From CAWCDJ01 sp963836015 (GTDB lineage Bacteria; Acidobacteriota; Terriglobia; Bryobacterales; Bryobacteraceae): a stretch of 64,000 nucleotides of DNA. The DNA is taken from NCBI GenBank assembly GCA_963836015.1, contig CAWIIF010000015.1:2046001-2110000 (forward strand), given 5' to 3'. The notes under the pieces were generated by a model. The model had not been told where the DNA came from. It ran no database searches and saw nothing but the letters and a program-made list of their open reading frames with translations. This document shows, piece after piece, positions 1-8,321 of the stretch (position 1 is the first letter of the stretch; the number at the start of each line of letters is the position of its first letter). Made by a program: the position numbers and the translations under genes.

Positions 1-197
1 CAGATATCGCAGAGGGCGACGACATCGACCGAGCCGGTCTTGAGGAAGTTGCCCATGTCATATCGGCCGCGCTCGCCGCAGCCGATCAGGCCGAGCTGCA
101 CACGGTCGTTGGCGCCGAGGATTCGGGAATAGGAGAGCGCGCTGGCCGCGGTGACACCGCGCAGAAACGCCCGGCGGGGGACGTCGGTTTCAGACAT
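1..197 (-). CDS. Gfo/Idh/MocA-family oxidoreductase, N-terminus only, Tat-exported
   Basis: Only the first 65 codons are in the window; the gene continues past the left edge. The reading begins MSETDVPRRAFLRGVTAAS, a twin-arginine (RRAFLRG) export signal. It is followed by LGLIGCGERGR, the GxGxxG dinucleotide-binding turn that opens the Rossmann fold of Gfo/Idh/MocA dehydrogenases. Members are NAD(P)-dependent sugar or polyol dehydrogenases, and Tat-exported copies are common in Acidobacteria and Planctomycetes. The fused dehydrogenase E1 gene lies 18 nt upstream on the same strand, so co-transcription is possible. The substrate cannot be judged from this fragment. Confidence 0.75.
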   Translation of the reverse strand, partial: MSETDVPRRAFLRGVTAASALSYSRILGANDRVQLGLIGCGERGRYDMGNFLKTGSVDVVALCDI

Positions 198-215
198 AAC
201 CAGATTATAAGCCCG

Positions 216-2318
216 TTAATACGCGAGAAGCCGCTCAATTTCGGAGGCCAGGGTTTCGGTTTGTGGGAGAATCGCCGCTTCGAGCCGGGGGTGGTAGGCG
301 ATCCAGGTATCGAGCGCGCCGACGCGGCCGACGGGTGCATCGAGGCGGTCGAACAGCTCGCCGGCGATGCGGGCGGCGATTTCGGCGCCGTATCCGAACG
401 AGAGGCAGTCCTCGTGCGCGACGACGACGCGGCTGGTCTTGCTGACGGACTCGGCGATGGTTTCCCAATCGTAAGGGGAGAGCGAGCGCAGATCGATGAT
501 CTCGATGGCAGCCGCCGGATTGCGGCGCTCGACCTGGGTGGCGGCGAGCAGGGATTTCTGCACCAGCGCTCCGTAGGTGACGACGGTGAGGCTGCGGCCG
601 GGCTTGACGATGCGGGCGCGGCCGAAGGGGATGGTGAAATCGCCGCCGGGATGCGGGGAGCGGTTGTAGGGCTCGCGGTAGAGCTTCTTGTGCTCGAGAA
701 ACATCACCGGGTCGTCGGAGCGCAAGGCGGTACGGAGCAGGCCGCAGGCATCGAGGGCGTTGGAAGGCATGACCACGCGTAGGCCGGGGATGTGAGTGAA
801 GGTGACCTCGCCCGACTGGCTGTGGTAGACGGCGCCGCCGTTGAGGTACCCGCCGATGGGGACACGCAGGATGGCGGGGCAGGAGAAGTGCCCGCCGGAG
901 CGCCACCGCAGAGTGGCCAACTCATCGCGAATCTGCATCATAGCAGGCCAAATATAATCGAAGAATTGAATCTCGGCCACAGGTTTCAGACCGCGCGTCG
1001 CCATGCCGATGGCGCGACCCACGATGGCGGCCTCGGCCAGCGGCGTGTTGAAGCTGCGGGCCGCGCCGAACTCAGCCTGCAGGCCGGCGGTCACTTTGAA
1101 GACTCCACCCTTGCCTTTGACCTCCGGGAGATTGCGCTCGCGGGAGCAATCGGCGACATCTTCGCCGAAGACCAGGATGCCGGAGTTGCGGCGCATCTCC
1201 TCGCGGAGGGTGGCGTTGATCAGATCCACCATGGTCATGGGGGCGCCAGTGAAGTGCGGCTGCGTCGCGAAAGAATCGGCGGCGGGATCGACCTCGGGGG
1301 AGTAGAGGTTGAGGAAAACGGATTCGGGAGCAGGGGGCTCGTCGCGCATCGCCTGCTCGGTGGCTTCGTGGACCTCTTCGTCGATTTCGTGGAGGATGCG
1401 CTGGAGCATCTGGCGGTCGAGGATGCCTTCGTCCACCAGGAACTTGGGGAAGGTCAGGACGGGATCGCGCGCGGCCTCGGCCTCGCGCTCGGCGGGGGGC
1501 TTGTAGAGGCGCTCGTCGTCGGAGAGCGAATGGGAGTAAGGCCGGATGACGTGGGCGTGGACGAGGGCGGGGCCTTCGCCGGAACGAACCCAATCGGCCG
1601 CGGCCTGCATGGTGCGGAACGAAGCCAAAAAGTCGGTGCCGTCGACCTCCTGGCGAAAGAGGCCGGGGAAGCCGGAGACCAGTTCGGAGATCTTGCCGCC
1701 GGCGGTCTGGCATTCGATGGGGACGGAGATGGCGTAGCCGTTATCCTCAATCAAATAGAGGAGCGGGAGGCGCTTGAGGCAGGCGATATTGAGCGACTCC
1801 CAGAATTCGCCCTCGCTGGTGGCGCCGTCGCCGGAAGTGACGAGGGTGATGTCGGCGGAGTGCGGGTCGAGATAGCGGGAGGCTTCGGCGCATCCGGCGG
1901 CCTGGACAAACTGGGTGCCGGTGGGCGAGGAGACGCTCACGATGTTGAACTGGCGATGACCCCAGTGGGAGGGCATCTGCCGACCGGCGGAAGCGGGATC
2001 GGCCGCGGCGCCGACGGCCTGCTGAAGCATTTCGTGGGGAGTGACGCCGAGGGCGAGGCAGAGGGCGCGATCGCGATAGTAGAGGTAGAACCAATCGTGG
2101 CCGGGACGCAACGCCATGCCGGCTGCGACCTGGACGGCCTCATGCCCTGCCCCGCTGATCTGAAAGAAGATGCGGTTCTGGCGCTTGAGGGCGACTTCGC
2201 GGTCGTCGAGGCGGCGCGCGGTGTGCATCAGGCGAAACGCGCGGATGAGTTGTTCGGGGTCCAGTCCTGCGAAGCGGGCCGCCACGGAAGACGGCTGGGT
2301 CGTCGACTTAGTCACCAC
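216..2318 (-). CDS. Fused E1 alpha/beta subunit of a 2-oxoacid dehydrogenase (ThDP-dependent)
   Basis: A 700-residue protein joining both halves of a heterotetrameric E1. The N-terminal half (about 25-340) is alpha-like, with the thiamine diphosphate/Mg motif GDGATSEGEFWESLN near residue 163 and the downstream EDNGYAIS. The C-terminal half (from about 360) is beta-like: GEDVA, FNTPLAEAAIVG, EIQFFDYIWPA, and the C-terminal transketolase domain with EHKKLYRE. The reaction would be oxidative decarboxylation of pyruvate or a branched-chain 2-oxoacid, passing the acyl group to an E2 lipoyl protein. No E2 or E3 gene is nearby. Translation probably begins at one of two adjacent GTG codons (2318 or 2315), and no strong Shine-Dalgarno site is visible. 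Substrate (pyruvate versus branched-chain) is undecided. Confidence 0.9.
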   Translation of the reverse strand: MVTKSTTQPSSVAARFAGLDPEQLIRAFRLMHTARRLDDREVALKRQNRIFFQISGAGHEAVQVAAGMALRPGHDWFYLYYRDRALCLALGVTPHEMLQQAVGAAADPASAGRQMPSHWGHRQFNIVSVSSPTGTQFVQAAGCAEASRYLDPHSADITLVTSGDGATSEGEFWESLNIACLKRLPLLYLIEDNGYAISVPIECQTAGGKISELVSGFPGLFRQEVDGTDFLASFRTMQAAADWVRSGEGPALVHAHVIRPYSHSLSDDERLYKPPAEREAEAARDPVLTFPKFLVDEGILDRQMLQRILHEIDEEVHEATEQAMRDEPPAPESVFLNLYSPEVDPAADSFATQPHFTGAPMTMVDLINATLREEMRRNSGILVFGEDVADCSRERNLPEVKGKGGVFKVTAGLQAEFGAARSFNTPLAEAAIVGRAIGMATRGLKPVAEIQFFDYIWPAMMQIRDELATLRWRSGGHFSCPAILRVPIGGYLNGGAVYHSQSGEVTFTHIPGLRVVMPSNALDACGLLRTALRSDDPVMFLEHKKLYREPYNRSPHPGGDFTIPFGRARIVKPGRSLTVVTYGALVQKSLLAATQVERRNPAAAIEIIDLRSLSPYDWETIAESVSKTSRVVVAHEDCLSFGYGAEIAARIAGELFDRLDAPVGRVGALDTWIAYHPRLEAAILPQTETLASEIERLLAY

Positions 2319-2959
2319 GGGGCAGCACCCTCACTTTAGTTTAACAGGGGGGCGCGAGAATACCACCACGCGGGGGTGGGGAAAGCGAATGTTCGCCGCG
2401 GAGGCGCGGGGGCGCGGAGGGAGCGCGGAGAAGAACAATGGATATACCGCGGAGACGCCGAGTCAGAGAGGAATGGGCGACGCCGAGGGAGAAACGGCGC
2501 CTCTTCCCGGGGAGAGAGGGAGCGGAGACAAAGGCTAAGACGGGCGCCTTCGGCGCCTTGGGCAGGCCGGGAGGCCTACCCCACTAAAGACGGTGCGGGC
2601 GGCCGGGGGTGCTCGGACTTTTCGCCGGACGTAGGCCGGCCGCCCAGTGGGTCGAGCGAGAACTTCGAGGACCTAGGCGGATGGCCCACATATCCTTGCC
2701 GATTCGATCTTCGCTCTCTGAGATCCCCTGGGACGGCGATACGCGCTGAAGTTCAGTCCACCGCAATGCAACGCTTCGTGGCCACGAAGAAAAACTTTGT
2801 CGCGGGCGGCGCGGGTGGGGCGCAACCCTACTTACGATTCCATGATAAGTGCAGGGGGCGATGGGATTCGGCAAGGGGTCGTCTAAGTGCTTTGCGGCCA
2901 GCGCGAAATTTTTTTCAGATGGCGTGAACGGCTCCGGAACTGTGAGTAAATAGAAATTC
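2319..2959. other. 641-bp non-coding stretch with purine-rich repeats and hairpins
   Basis: No reading here has protein-like composition. Around 2390-2540 the strand is a purine-rich, imperfect reiteration of a cgcggag/cgccgag theme. At 2541-2560 the unit ggcgcc-ttc-ggcgcc forms a hairpin, followed by a second aggcc/aggcct arm. The MBL gene to the right starts without an obvious promoter match. This resembles the dispersed intergenic repeats of large acidobacterial genomes (inference). Confidence 0.45.
2580..2651. repeat. Strong inverted repeat (16-bp interrupted arms)
   Basis: The arms GGGCGGCCGG (2597-2606) and CCGGCCGCCC (2636-2645) are perfect complements. They are flanked by a second complementary pair, CCCACT (2580-2585) and AGTGGG (2646-2651). 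Together they could fold into a long GC-rich stem with one bulged side. It sits in the middle of the intergenic space and has no U-run, so it is more likely a dispersed palindromic element than a terminator. Confidence 0.5.
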
Positions 2960-3913
2960 GTGCAGCATGACGGCGCACCAGCATTTCCGATTCACTTCGA
3001 CGGGAAGCGCTTTTTCAATCCGGACGGATCCCGGGTGCGCGGGTTTCTCGACGTCTTGCGGTGGAAACTTTCCAGCCGGCCCGAGCCATCGCCGCAGTTC
3101 GTTTCGGACGTGGAACCATCGCAGCCGCCATCCCGCGTCGAAGGCGCACAACTGCGGGTTACGCTGATCAACCATTCCACACTTCTGCTGCAGCAGAGCG
3201 ATCTGCATATTCTCACCGATCCGGTGTGGTCGGAGCGGGCAAGTCCGCTGGCCTCGATCGGCCCGCGGCGGCGCCGGAAGCCGGGCGTGCGGTGGGAGGA
3301 TCTTCCGCGCGTCGATCTCGTCCTGCTGAGCCACAATCACTACGACCACCTGGACATGGCCAGTTTGCGCCGGCTGGCGGAGCGCGGAGAATCCCGATTT
3401 GTCGTTCCCACGGGTGTCGCCCGGCTGCTGCGGTCGCGGAACATCGGCCCGGTGGACGAACTGGATTGGGACGAATCGCTGGCACTCGGCGGGACCGTCA
3501 TCCACAGCGTGCCGGCGCTGCATTTTTCGGGGCGCGGGATCTTCGACCGGAATCGAACTTCGTGGTGCGGATATGTGATCGAAACGGCGGACCGCATCGT
3601 TTATTTCGCGGGGGACACAGCTTTCGGCAGACATTTCGCGCTCATCCGCGAGCGATTCGGAGCGCCGCGCCTGGCGCTGCTGCCGATCGGAGCGTACGAG
3701 CCGCGCTGGTTCATGTCTCCGGTGCACATGGGTCCCGATGAAGCGGTTCGGGCACACGAGATCCTGGGCGCGAAAACGAGCATCGCGATCCACCATGGCA
3801 CTTTCCAACTCGGGGACGAGGGCATCGACACGCCGAAGGCGCGCCTCAGGGCGTGCGCCCCGGGCGACTCGTTTCTGGTGCTGAACAACGGCCAATCCAC
3901 GACGCTGGTATGA
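2960..3913 (+). CDS. Metallo-beta-lactamase-fold hydrolase, NAPE-PLD/UlaG-like
   Basis: A 317-residue cytoplasmic protein (GTG start; no signal peptide). The metal-binding signature SHNHYDHLD (about 124-132) is the HxHxDH motif of the MBL fold. A later FAGDTAFG (about 217) supplies the bridging Asp, and IHHGTF (about 276) the last His. Order and spacing match the NAPE-PLD-like branch that hydrolyses phosphodiester or lactone bonds. The ASPLASIGPRRRRKPG loop before the metal site is typical of bacterial NAPE-PLD homologues, though bacterial substrates are mostly unproven. It is followed after 15 nt by a membrane protein on the same strand, so the two may form an operon. Confidence 0.8.
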   Translation: MQHDGAPAFPIHFDGKRFFNPDGSRVRGFLDVLRWKLSSRPEPSPQFVSDVEPSQPPSRVEGAQLRVTLINHSTLLLQQSDLHILTDPVWSERASPLASIGPRRRRKPGVRWEDLPRVDLVLLSHNHYDHLDMASLRRLAERGESRFVVPTGVARLLRSRNIGPVDELDWDESLALGGTVIHSVPALHFSGRGIFDRNRTSWCGYVIETADRIVYFAGDTAFGRHFALIRERFGAPRLALLPIGAYEPRWFMSPVHMGPDEAVRAHEILGAKTSIAIHHGTFQLGDEGIDTPKARLRACAPGDSFLVLNNGQSTTLV

Positions 3914-3928
3914 CGACGTTCGCCTGAT

Positions 3929-4672
3929 ATGGACAAGCACACAGTCGCGTTGATCAGCATCATCGGCAGTTCGCTCGACGTGCTCGGCGCCCTGTATCTC
4001 GCCTACGACCTGCTGGGCGGCGAACATGGACCCCTGCGAACGCTGACGCGCGCGGTCACCTACGGAGCCATCTACGGAACCGGTTACGGCCTGGCCCTCG
4101 GCCCGGTATTCGGCCTGGCGAGCGGGGTGGCGCACGGGATCACTCTCGCGTGGGAGTATTCGCGCGCCTCCCGGTATGAACCGAAGCCGGGATTCTGGCT
4201 GGATACGGCGATGAGCGCGATCCGGGGGTGCGGTTTCGCTTTGGGCGCAGCCCACCTATTCGGCGTTCCGTTCGGCATCACGTTCGGCGCATTCAGCACC
4301 GCCGGACAGGCGTTCGCGTACCGGCTCGGCATCCGGCCGACCATCGATTACAAACCGGCTGCCCGTCCACACATCACGCTGCATCAATTGTTGGCGGCAG
4401 TGAATCGGACCGCTGGCTACACGGTGGCAGGCTACGTCAGCAGCCTGGCGGCGCATTCACCCGAGCACGCGATCGCCGTCGGGCTGAAAGCGGGACTCAC
4501 CATCGGCCTGGTCACGGCGGCCGCCGGCACCTGCACGCCCTTCGTCGAATGGACGGCCGACCATGTGCCCGAGAAGCGCATGGGAGTCTTCGGCATCGGC
4601 CTGATTCTGACCGGCTTCACGCTGCAATCGGTTCAGTACTGGCTGGCGCTGCTCGATGTGAGCGTACGGTAA
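3929..4672 (+). CDS. Multi-pass membrane protein of unknown function
   Basis: A 247-residue protein with about five or six hydrophobic segments rich in Gly and Ala: near residues 5-28, 45-75, 95-120, 150-170, 185-205 and 215-240. No enzyme or transporter motif is recognised. It follows the metallo-hydrolase gene with a 15-nt gap on the same strand and precedes a PadR gene by 69 nt. A role in the membrane is inferred only from hydrophobicity. Confidence 0.6.
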   Translation: MDKHTVALISIIGSSLDVLGALYLAYDLLGGEHGPLRTLTRAVTYGAIYGTGYGLALGPVFGLASGVAHGITLAWEYSRASRYEPKPGFWLDTAMSAIRGCGFALGAAHLFGVPFGITFGAFSTAGQAFAYRLGIRPTIDYKPAARPHITLHQLLAAVNRTAGYTVAGYVSSLAAHSPEHAIAVGLKAGLTIGLVTAAAGTCTPFVEWTADHVPEKRMGVFGIGLILTGFTLQSVQYWLALLDVSVR

Positions 4673-4716
4673 CTCTCACGGGCTCGTATTGACATCCCAC
4701 AAGAAGGGTGAGAGCC

Positions 4717-4726
4717 TTGTATACAA
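4717..4726. promoter_or_regulatory. Palindrome TTGTATACAA upstream of a padR gene, candidate operator
   Basis: A perfect 10-bp palindrome lies 15 nt upstream of the PadR start codon, just before an AGGAG ribosome site (4732-4736). PadR proteins are dimers that usually bind short palindromes over their own promoter. Position and symmetry fit autoregulation, but binding is inferred. Confidence 0.4.
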
Positions 4727-4741
4727 CCCACAGGAGATGAG

Positions 4742-5083
4742 ATGGCCGAAGGCAAGTCGGATATTCTTCAAGGCACCCTCGATCTGATGGTTTTGAAGAC
4801 GCTGGATGCCATGGGGCCGCTCCACGGATACGGCATTGCGCGGCGGATCGAGCAGATCAGCGAAGAAGCGCTGCTGGTGAACCAGGGGACCATCTATCTC
4901 TGCCTGGTCCGCCTGGTGCAGAAGGGCTGGATCAAGGCGGAGTGGGGCACGTCGGAGAATAACCGCAAGGCCAAGTTCTATTCCATTTCGAAGGCCGGCC
5001 GTAAGCAGCTCATCGCGGAGGCCAGGAACTGGGAACGAGTCTCGGGCGTGATCGGACGGCTGCTGCAGATCTCCTCGAGGTAA
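4742..5083 (+). CDS. PadR-family transcriptional regulator (orphan)
   Basis: A 113-residue protein with the PadR winged-helix signature: ILQGTLDLMVLKTLD, then LHGYGIARRI, a wing carrying GTIYLCLVRLVQKGWI, and the C-terminal helix for dimerisation. The ATG follows an AGGAG site by 5 nt. In Acidobacteria such genes normally sit directly upstream of an ADOP-type permease they control. Here the next gene is a convergent regulator, so no permease partner is present. The usual LYPALH turn reads IYLCLV, a small departure from family consensus. It is likely a ligand-responsive repressor of its own promoter. Confidence 0.85.
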   Translation: MAEGKSDILQGTLDLMVLKTLDAMGPLHGYGIARRIEQISEEALLVNQGTIYLCLVRLVQKGWIKAEWGTSENNRKAKFYSISKAGRKQLIAEARNWERVSGVIGRLLQISSR

Positions 5084-5177
5084 TGCGATCTCGCAAAGGG
5101 GCAAACCAGGGACAGGCAACGAATGTTTCGCAAGTGCGGCGAAAATTCGATGCCAGTCCCTGCTTTGCGCCGTAGAC

Positions 5178-6953
5178 TCAGGCTCCGGCGGCTTGGACTG
5201 CGAAGCCGATGCGGCGAAGGAATGGCTGAAATCTCGGGTCGGCGCGAAGGCTGTCTAACCGGGGATCCGTGTTGAGCCACACCAGCCAGACATCGCTCTG
5301 GGCATAGCTTCGCTCCAAATGGGCGATTGCGGAGTCGGCGTCGCCGAGACCGGCGTAGACGATCGAATGCCAGAACGGGGCGACGTAGCCGCGCGAGGCG
5401 AGCTGGTCCAATTGATCGAGCATTCGGAGCGCCTCCTCCGTCTGGCCGGTCACGCCGTAGAGATGGCCGAGGCCGGCGAATCCGGCGGCATGGCCGCGGG
5501 AGCCCGCGAGAGACCGTTCGAGCGCGGCGCGCGCCTCGTCGAATCTGCCCATCTGCTCGCAGGCGAGTCCCAGGATGTATTGCGCGGACGGAAACTCCGG
5601 CTCGAGGTGGGTGACGCGCAACGCCTGCTGAATGGCATGGTCGTGCTCCCGGGCGATGAAGAAGTTCCACGCCATCTCCATGCTGACCACGACAGACAGC
5701 GGATCGAGGTCCTGCGCGTGCCGGATCTGGAGCACGGACTCCGAGAAGCGCCCGAGGGCCGCGAGCAGCGCCGCATACCCGCGATAGCCGTGGACATAGT
5801 TGGGATTCAACCGGAGCCCCTGCCGGTAGCGACCTTCCGCGGCGAGCCAGTCGCGGTCGTACACTTTCAGGACGCTGGCCAGGGAGACGTAGGCTTCGGC
5901 GAGATCGCCGTCGATCTCCAGCGCCCTCAGGGCAGACGCTTTGGCTTTCGGCATCGCTTCGGCGGGCGGGAGCAGGTCGAAAAAGCCCAGGAGGCAGTAG
6001 GAATCAGCAAGCGCGGCGTGGGCCAAGGCAAAGTCCGGATCGTTGCGCAGAGCGAGCTGGTAGTAGTCGATGCTCTTCTGCAACGCTTCGGCCGACATCC
6101 TGTTCCAGTGATACCGGCCCTTGAGGTAGTCCTGGTAGGCTTCCGTACTCCTGGTCTGCCGGCGCGCGGGGGCGGGGGCGTTCCCTTTCCCGGCCAATCC
6201 GGTACGAAGCTCTTCGCAGATTTTGGCGGGGAGCTCTGCGCCGATCAGGAGAACGTCGGAAAGCTCGCGGCTGAACTGCTCGCCCCAGATCAGCCATCCG
6301 CTCTGGACTTCGACCAGTTCGGTTCCGATGATCAGCTGATCGCCGCGCCGCGAGACTCTGCCGAGAAGAACGGCGCCCACATTCAGCTTGCGCCCGAGCG
6401 CCCGGCAATCCACCGGCTTATTCCGGTAGCGGAAGACCGTGCTGCGTGCCAACACGCGGAGATCGGGCAGCCGGGAAAGCGCGGTGATGATGGCCTCGGT
6501 GAGGCCATCGACCAGATAGTCGGCATCCGGGTCGGCGGTGGCGTTCTCGAAGGGCAACACGGCAACGGACTGGACTGCGTGGACCGACCGCGCGGATGGT
6601 AGAGCCGACTGGGAGGGAGCTCCGGCGGGAGCGATGAACCGGTAGCCGCGACGCGCCATGGTTTCGATGAAGACGGGTCTCTCGGGCGAGTCGCCCAACG
6701 CGTGACGGAGCCGTTTGATGGCTGCATTGAGGCTCTGATCGAAGTTGACGTGGGTATCGGCGGGCCAGAGCGCCTGCCGAAGCTCTTCACGAGTGACCAG
6801 CTCTCCGGGACGCCGCAGCAGGAAAGCGAGAATCTGGGCGGGTTGGCCCGCGAGACGCACACGCCGGCCTTGCTTGAGGAGCTCTGCCGATTTGAGGTGG
6901 AACTCGAAAACGCCGAATCGAACCACCGCACCCAAAAGCGTTGAGGGGACCAT
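5178..6953 (-). CDS. CadC-like winged-helix regulator with TolB-like and TPR domains
   Basis: Starting at the ATG that gives MVPSTLLGAVVRFG, the first about 105 residues form an OmpR/CadC-type DNA-binding wing: FGVFEFHLKSAEL, ELVTREELRQALW, NAAIKRLRHALGD, RRGYRFIAP. Next comes a TolB/FlgO-like segment (VAVLPFENATADPDADYLVDG onward). Several tetratricopeptide repeats fill the C-terminal half, including YLKGRYHWNRMSAEALQKSI and ALAHAALADSYCLLG. No membrane helix is evident, unlike true CadC. The architecture is expanded in Acidobacteria and is thought to regulate transcription through TPR-mediated protein contacts. An upstream in-frame start at 7022 exists, but its extra residues do not resemble the family. 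It is divergent from the histidine kinase at 7199. Confidence 0.85.
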   Translation of the reverse strand: MVPSTLLGAVVRFGVFEFHLKSAELLKQGRRVRLAGQPAQILAFLLRRPGELVTREELRQALWPADTHVNFDQSLNAAIKRLRHALGDSPERPVFIETMARRGYRFIAPAGAPSQSALPSARSVHAVQSVAVLPFENATADPDADYLVDGLTEAIITALSRLPDLRVLARSTVFRYRNKPVDCRALGRKLNVGAVLLGRVSRRGDQLIIGTELVEVQSGWLIWGEQFSRELSDVLLIGAELPAKICEELRTGLAGKGNAPAPARRQTRSTEAYQDYLKGRYHWNRMSAEALQKSIDYYQLALRNDPDFALAHAALADSYCLLGFFDLLPPAEAMPKAKASALRALEIDGDLAEAYVSLASVLKVYDRDWLAAEGRYRQGLRLNPNYVHGYRGYAALLAALGRFSESVLQIRHAQDLDPLSVVVSMEMAWNFFIAREHDHAIQQALRVTHLEPEFPSAQYILGLACEQMGRFDEARAALERSLAGSRGHAAGFAGLGHLYGVTGQTEEALRMLDQLDQLASRGYVAPFWHSIVYAGLGDADSAIAHLERSYAQSDVWLVWLNTDPRLDSLRADPRFQPFLRRIGFAVQAAGA

Positions 6954-7092
6954 CCAGCACATCCCTGGCAGGAGAATCCAAGCATTCAGCCGCACCCAGC
7001 AGGCTGCGGACTCCCCGTCCAATAGGGGGAGTATAACACGGCGGCGGGGCGGTCATAGTTCCGTGTAATCCGCTGTTGTAAAAGCATTTCCG

Positions 7093-7140
7093 GTATCTCA
7101 TACGTGTATCTTCAATGTCACTCGATGGCTATTGAGATAC
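7093..7140. promoter_or_regulatory. Inverted repeat GTATCTCA...TGAGATAC in a divergent promoter region
   Basis: Perfect 8-bp arms at 7093-7100 and 7133-7140 are separated by 32 nt that contain the near-palindrome atacgtgtat. The repeat lies between the divergent wHTH/TPR gene and the histidine kinase, where a shared operator would be expected. Regulatory function is inferred from position only. Confidence 0.35.
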
Positions 7141-7198
7141 TTCCCGGCGCGGGTAAGACTGCTGAAGTGGGCTGAATCCGCCGAAAGAGGAGTTGCGT

Positions 7199-7951
7199 GT
7201 GAAGACGAACGAGCCGGGACCTACGCTCGCGAGCGTGGACCTGCGAAACGAGGCTGCCATGGGGACTCTCGCCATGTCCATCGTTCACGACCTCCGCAAC
7301 CCGCTCGCCGCCATTCACAGCGGGGCAGAGATACTCAGCGGTCCCTTACTCCCCGAGCAGCAGGTCCGGCGGCTGGCGGGGAACATGTACAACGCCTCGG
7401 TTCGGATTCAGAAACTGCTCCAGGATTTTGTCGATCGATACCGGGCGCGGGAGAGTCAACGGCATCCGTCGGAGGTCCGCTGCCTGGTAGCTCATGCCGT
7501 AGAGAGGATCGCGGCCGCGGCCGAAGCGCAGTCAGTGGCCGTCGTGCAGGATGTTTCCGCGGATCTGTTCGTGTCGGTTGACCGCGGTCGAATCGGCTCG
7601 GTTCTAGCCAATCTCCTGTTGAACGCGCTCGAGGCCATGCCGGGGGGCGGATCGATTCATATCTCGGCGACGGCGGCGGAGAGTTGGGTGGTGCTCAGGG
7701 TGCTCGACACCGGACCGGGAATCGCGCCTGAGATTCGCGACCGCCTGTTTCAACCGTTCGTCACGGCCCGCAAGCCGCACGGCTGGGGCCTGGGGCTGGC
7801 GCAGGCGCGCCACGCCGTCATGGACCACGGCGGCGAGATGTGGCTGGAATCTCCACCCGGCGGGGGAGCGTGTTTTGCGGTGAGCCTGCCGGCGTGGCCG
7901 AAGGGTTACGTGGAGCACTCGCAAAGACTTGCGTTGCGAGAGCTGCCATGA
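7199..7951 (+). CDS. Small soluble sensor histidine kinase
   Basis: A kinase core without recognisable sensor or membrane segment. It has the phosphoacceptor helix VHDLRNPLAAIHSG, the N-box NLLLNALEAMP, the G1 box DTGPGIAPEI and the G2 region GWGLGLAQARHAVMDHGG. It should autophosphorylate on the His of HDLRNP and pass phosphate to an unidentified receiver. A TTG six bases upstream (7193) is in frame, but the AGAGGAG ribosome site (7186-7192) abuts it directly and sits 6 nt from the GTG at 7199, so the GTG is preferred. A PadR gene follows after a palindromic operator, so the kinase and PadR may be read together. Confidence 0.8.
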   Translation: MKTNEPGPTLASVDLRNEAAMGTLAMSIVHDLRNPLAAIHSGAEILSGPLLPEQQVRRLAGNMYNASVRIQKLLQDFVDRYRARESQRHPSEVRCLVAHAVERIAAAAEAQSVAVVQDVSADLFVSVDRGRIGSVLANLLLNALEAMPGGGSIHISATAAESWVVLRVLDTGPGIAPEIRDRLFQPFVTARKPHGWGLGLAQARHAVMDHGGEMWLESPPGGGACFAVSLPAWPKGYVEHSQRLALRELP

Positions 7952-7956
7952 TAAGT

Positions 7957-7979
7957 TTGTCCTCGGTAATCGAGGACAA
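7957..7979. promoter_or_regulatory. Perfect 9-bp inverted repeat upstream of padR, candidate PadR operator
   Basis: TTGTCCTCG (7957-7965), spacer GTAAT, and CGAGGACAA (7971-7979) form a perfect inverted repeat between the kinase stop codon and the PadR GTG start at 7986. Size and location match known PadR autoregulatory operators. With its repressor gene right behind it, this is the strongest operator candidate in the left part of the window. Confidence 0.55.
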
Positions 7980-7985
7980 CGCGCA

Positions 7986-8321
7986 GTGAGCAAACCTTCC
8001 GATCTGGTCCAAGGCACGCTGGACCTGCTCCTTCTCAAGATCCTGGCCCTGGAGCCGCTGCATGGGTGGGCGGTCAGCCAGCGGCTCAAGCAGGTGTCCG
8101 GGGACATCCTGCAGGTCAGCGATGGATCGCTGTATCCGGCATTACACAAGCTGGAGCAGGAGGGCTGGATCACGGCGGAGTGGAAGACGAGCGAGCTGGG
8201 ACGGCGCGCGAAGTTCTACTCCCTCACCCGGCTGGGGCGCAGGCAACTGGAGAAAGAGGCTGCCAACTGGGACCGGCTCTCGAACGCGATTAGCGCGGTC
8301 GTGAGGCTGACGGAGGCTTGA
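7986..8321 (+). CDS. PadR-family transcriptional regulator (orphan)
   Basis: A 111-residue PadR winged-helix protein (GTG start, VSKPSDLVQGTLDL). It carries LLLLKILALEPLHGWAVSQRL, the wing SDGSLYPALHKLEQEGWI, and LGRRAKFYSLTRLGRRQL, a full family consensus. The GTG is chosen because in-frame upstream codons run into the kinase gene and across the palindromic operator. Regulators with this exact consensus usually precede an ADOP permease gene in Acidobacteria. Here the coding strand ends at 8321 and a decayed element begins, so the expected permease is missing, possibly displaced or deleted. Confidence 0.88.
   Translation: MSKPSDLVQGTLDLLLLKILALEPLHGWAVSQRLKQVSGDILQVSDGSLYPALHKLEQEGWITAEWKTSELGRRAKFYSLTRLGRRQLEKEAANWDRLSNAISAVVRLTEA

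Noticed and set aside
792..2339. 515-codon open reading on the plus strand opposite the E1 gene
   Set aside because: It is antisense to a well-supported enzyme, with a Gly/Ala/Glu-rich composition typical of the complementary frame in GC-rich DNA.
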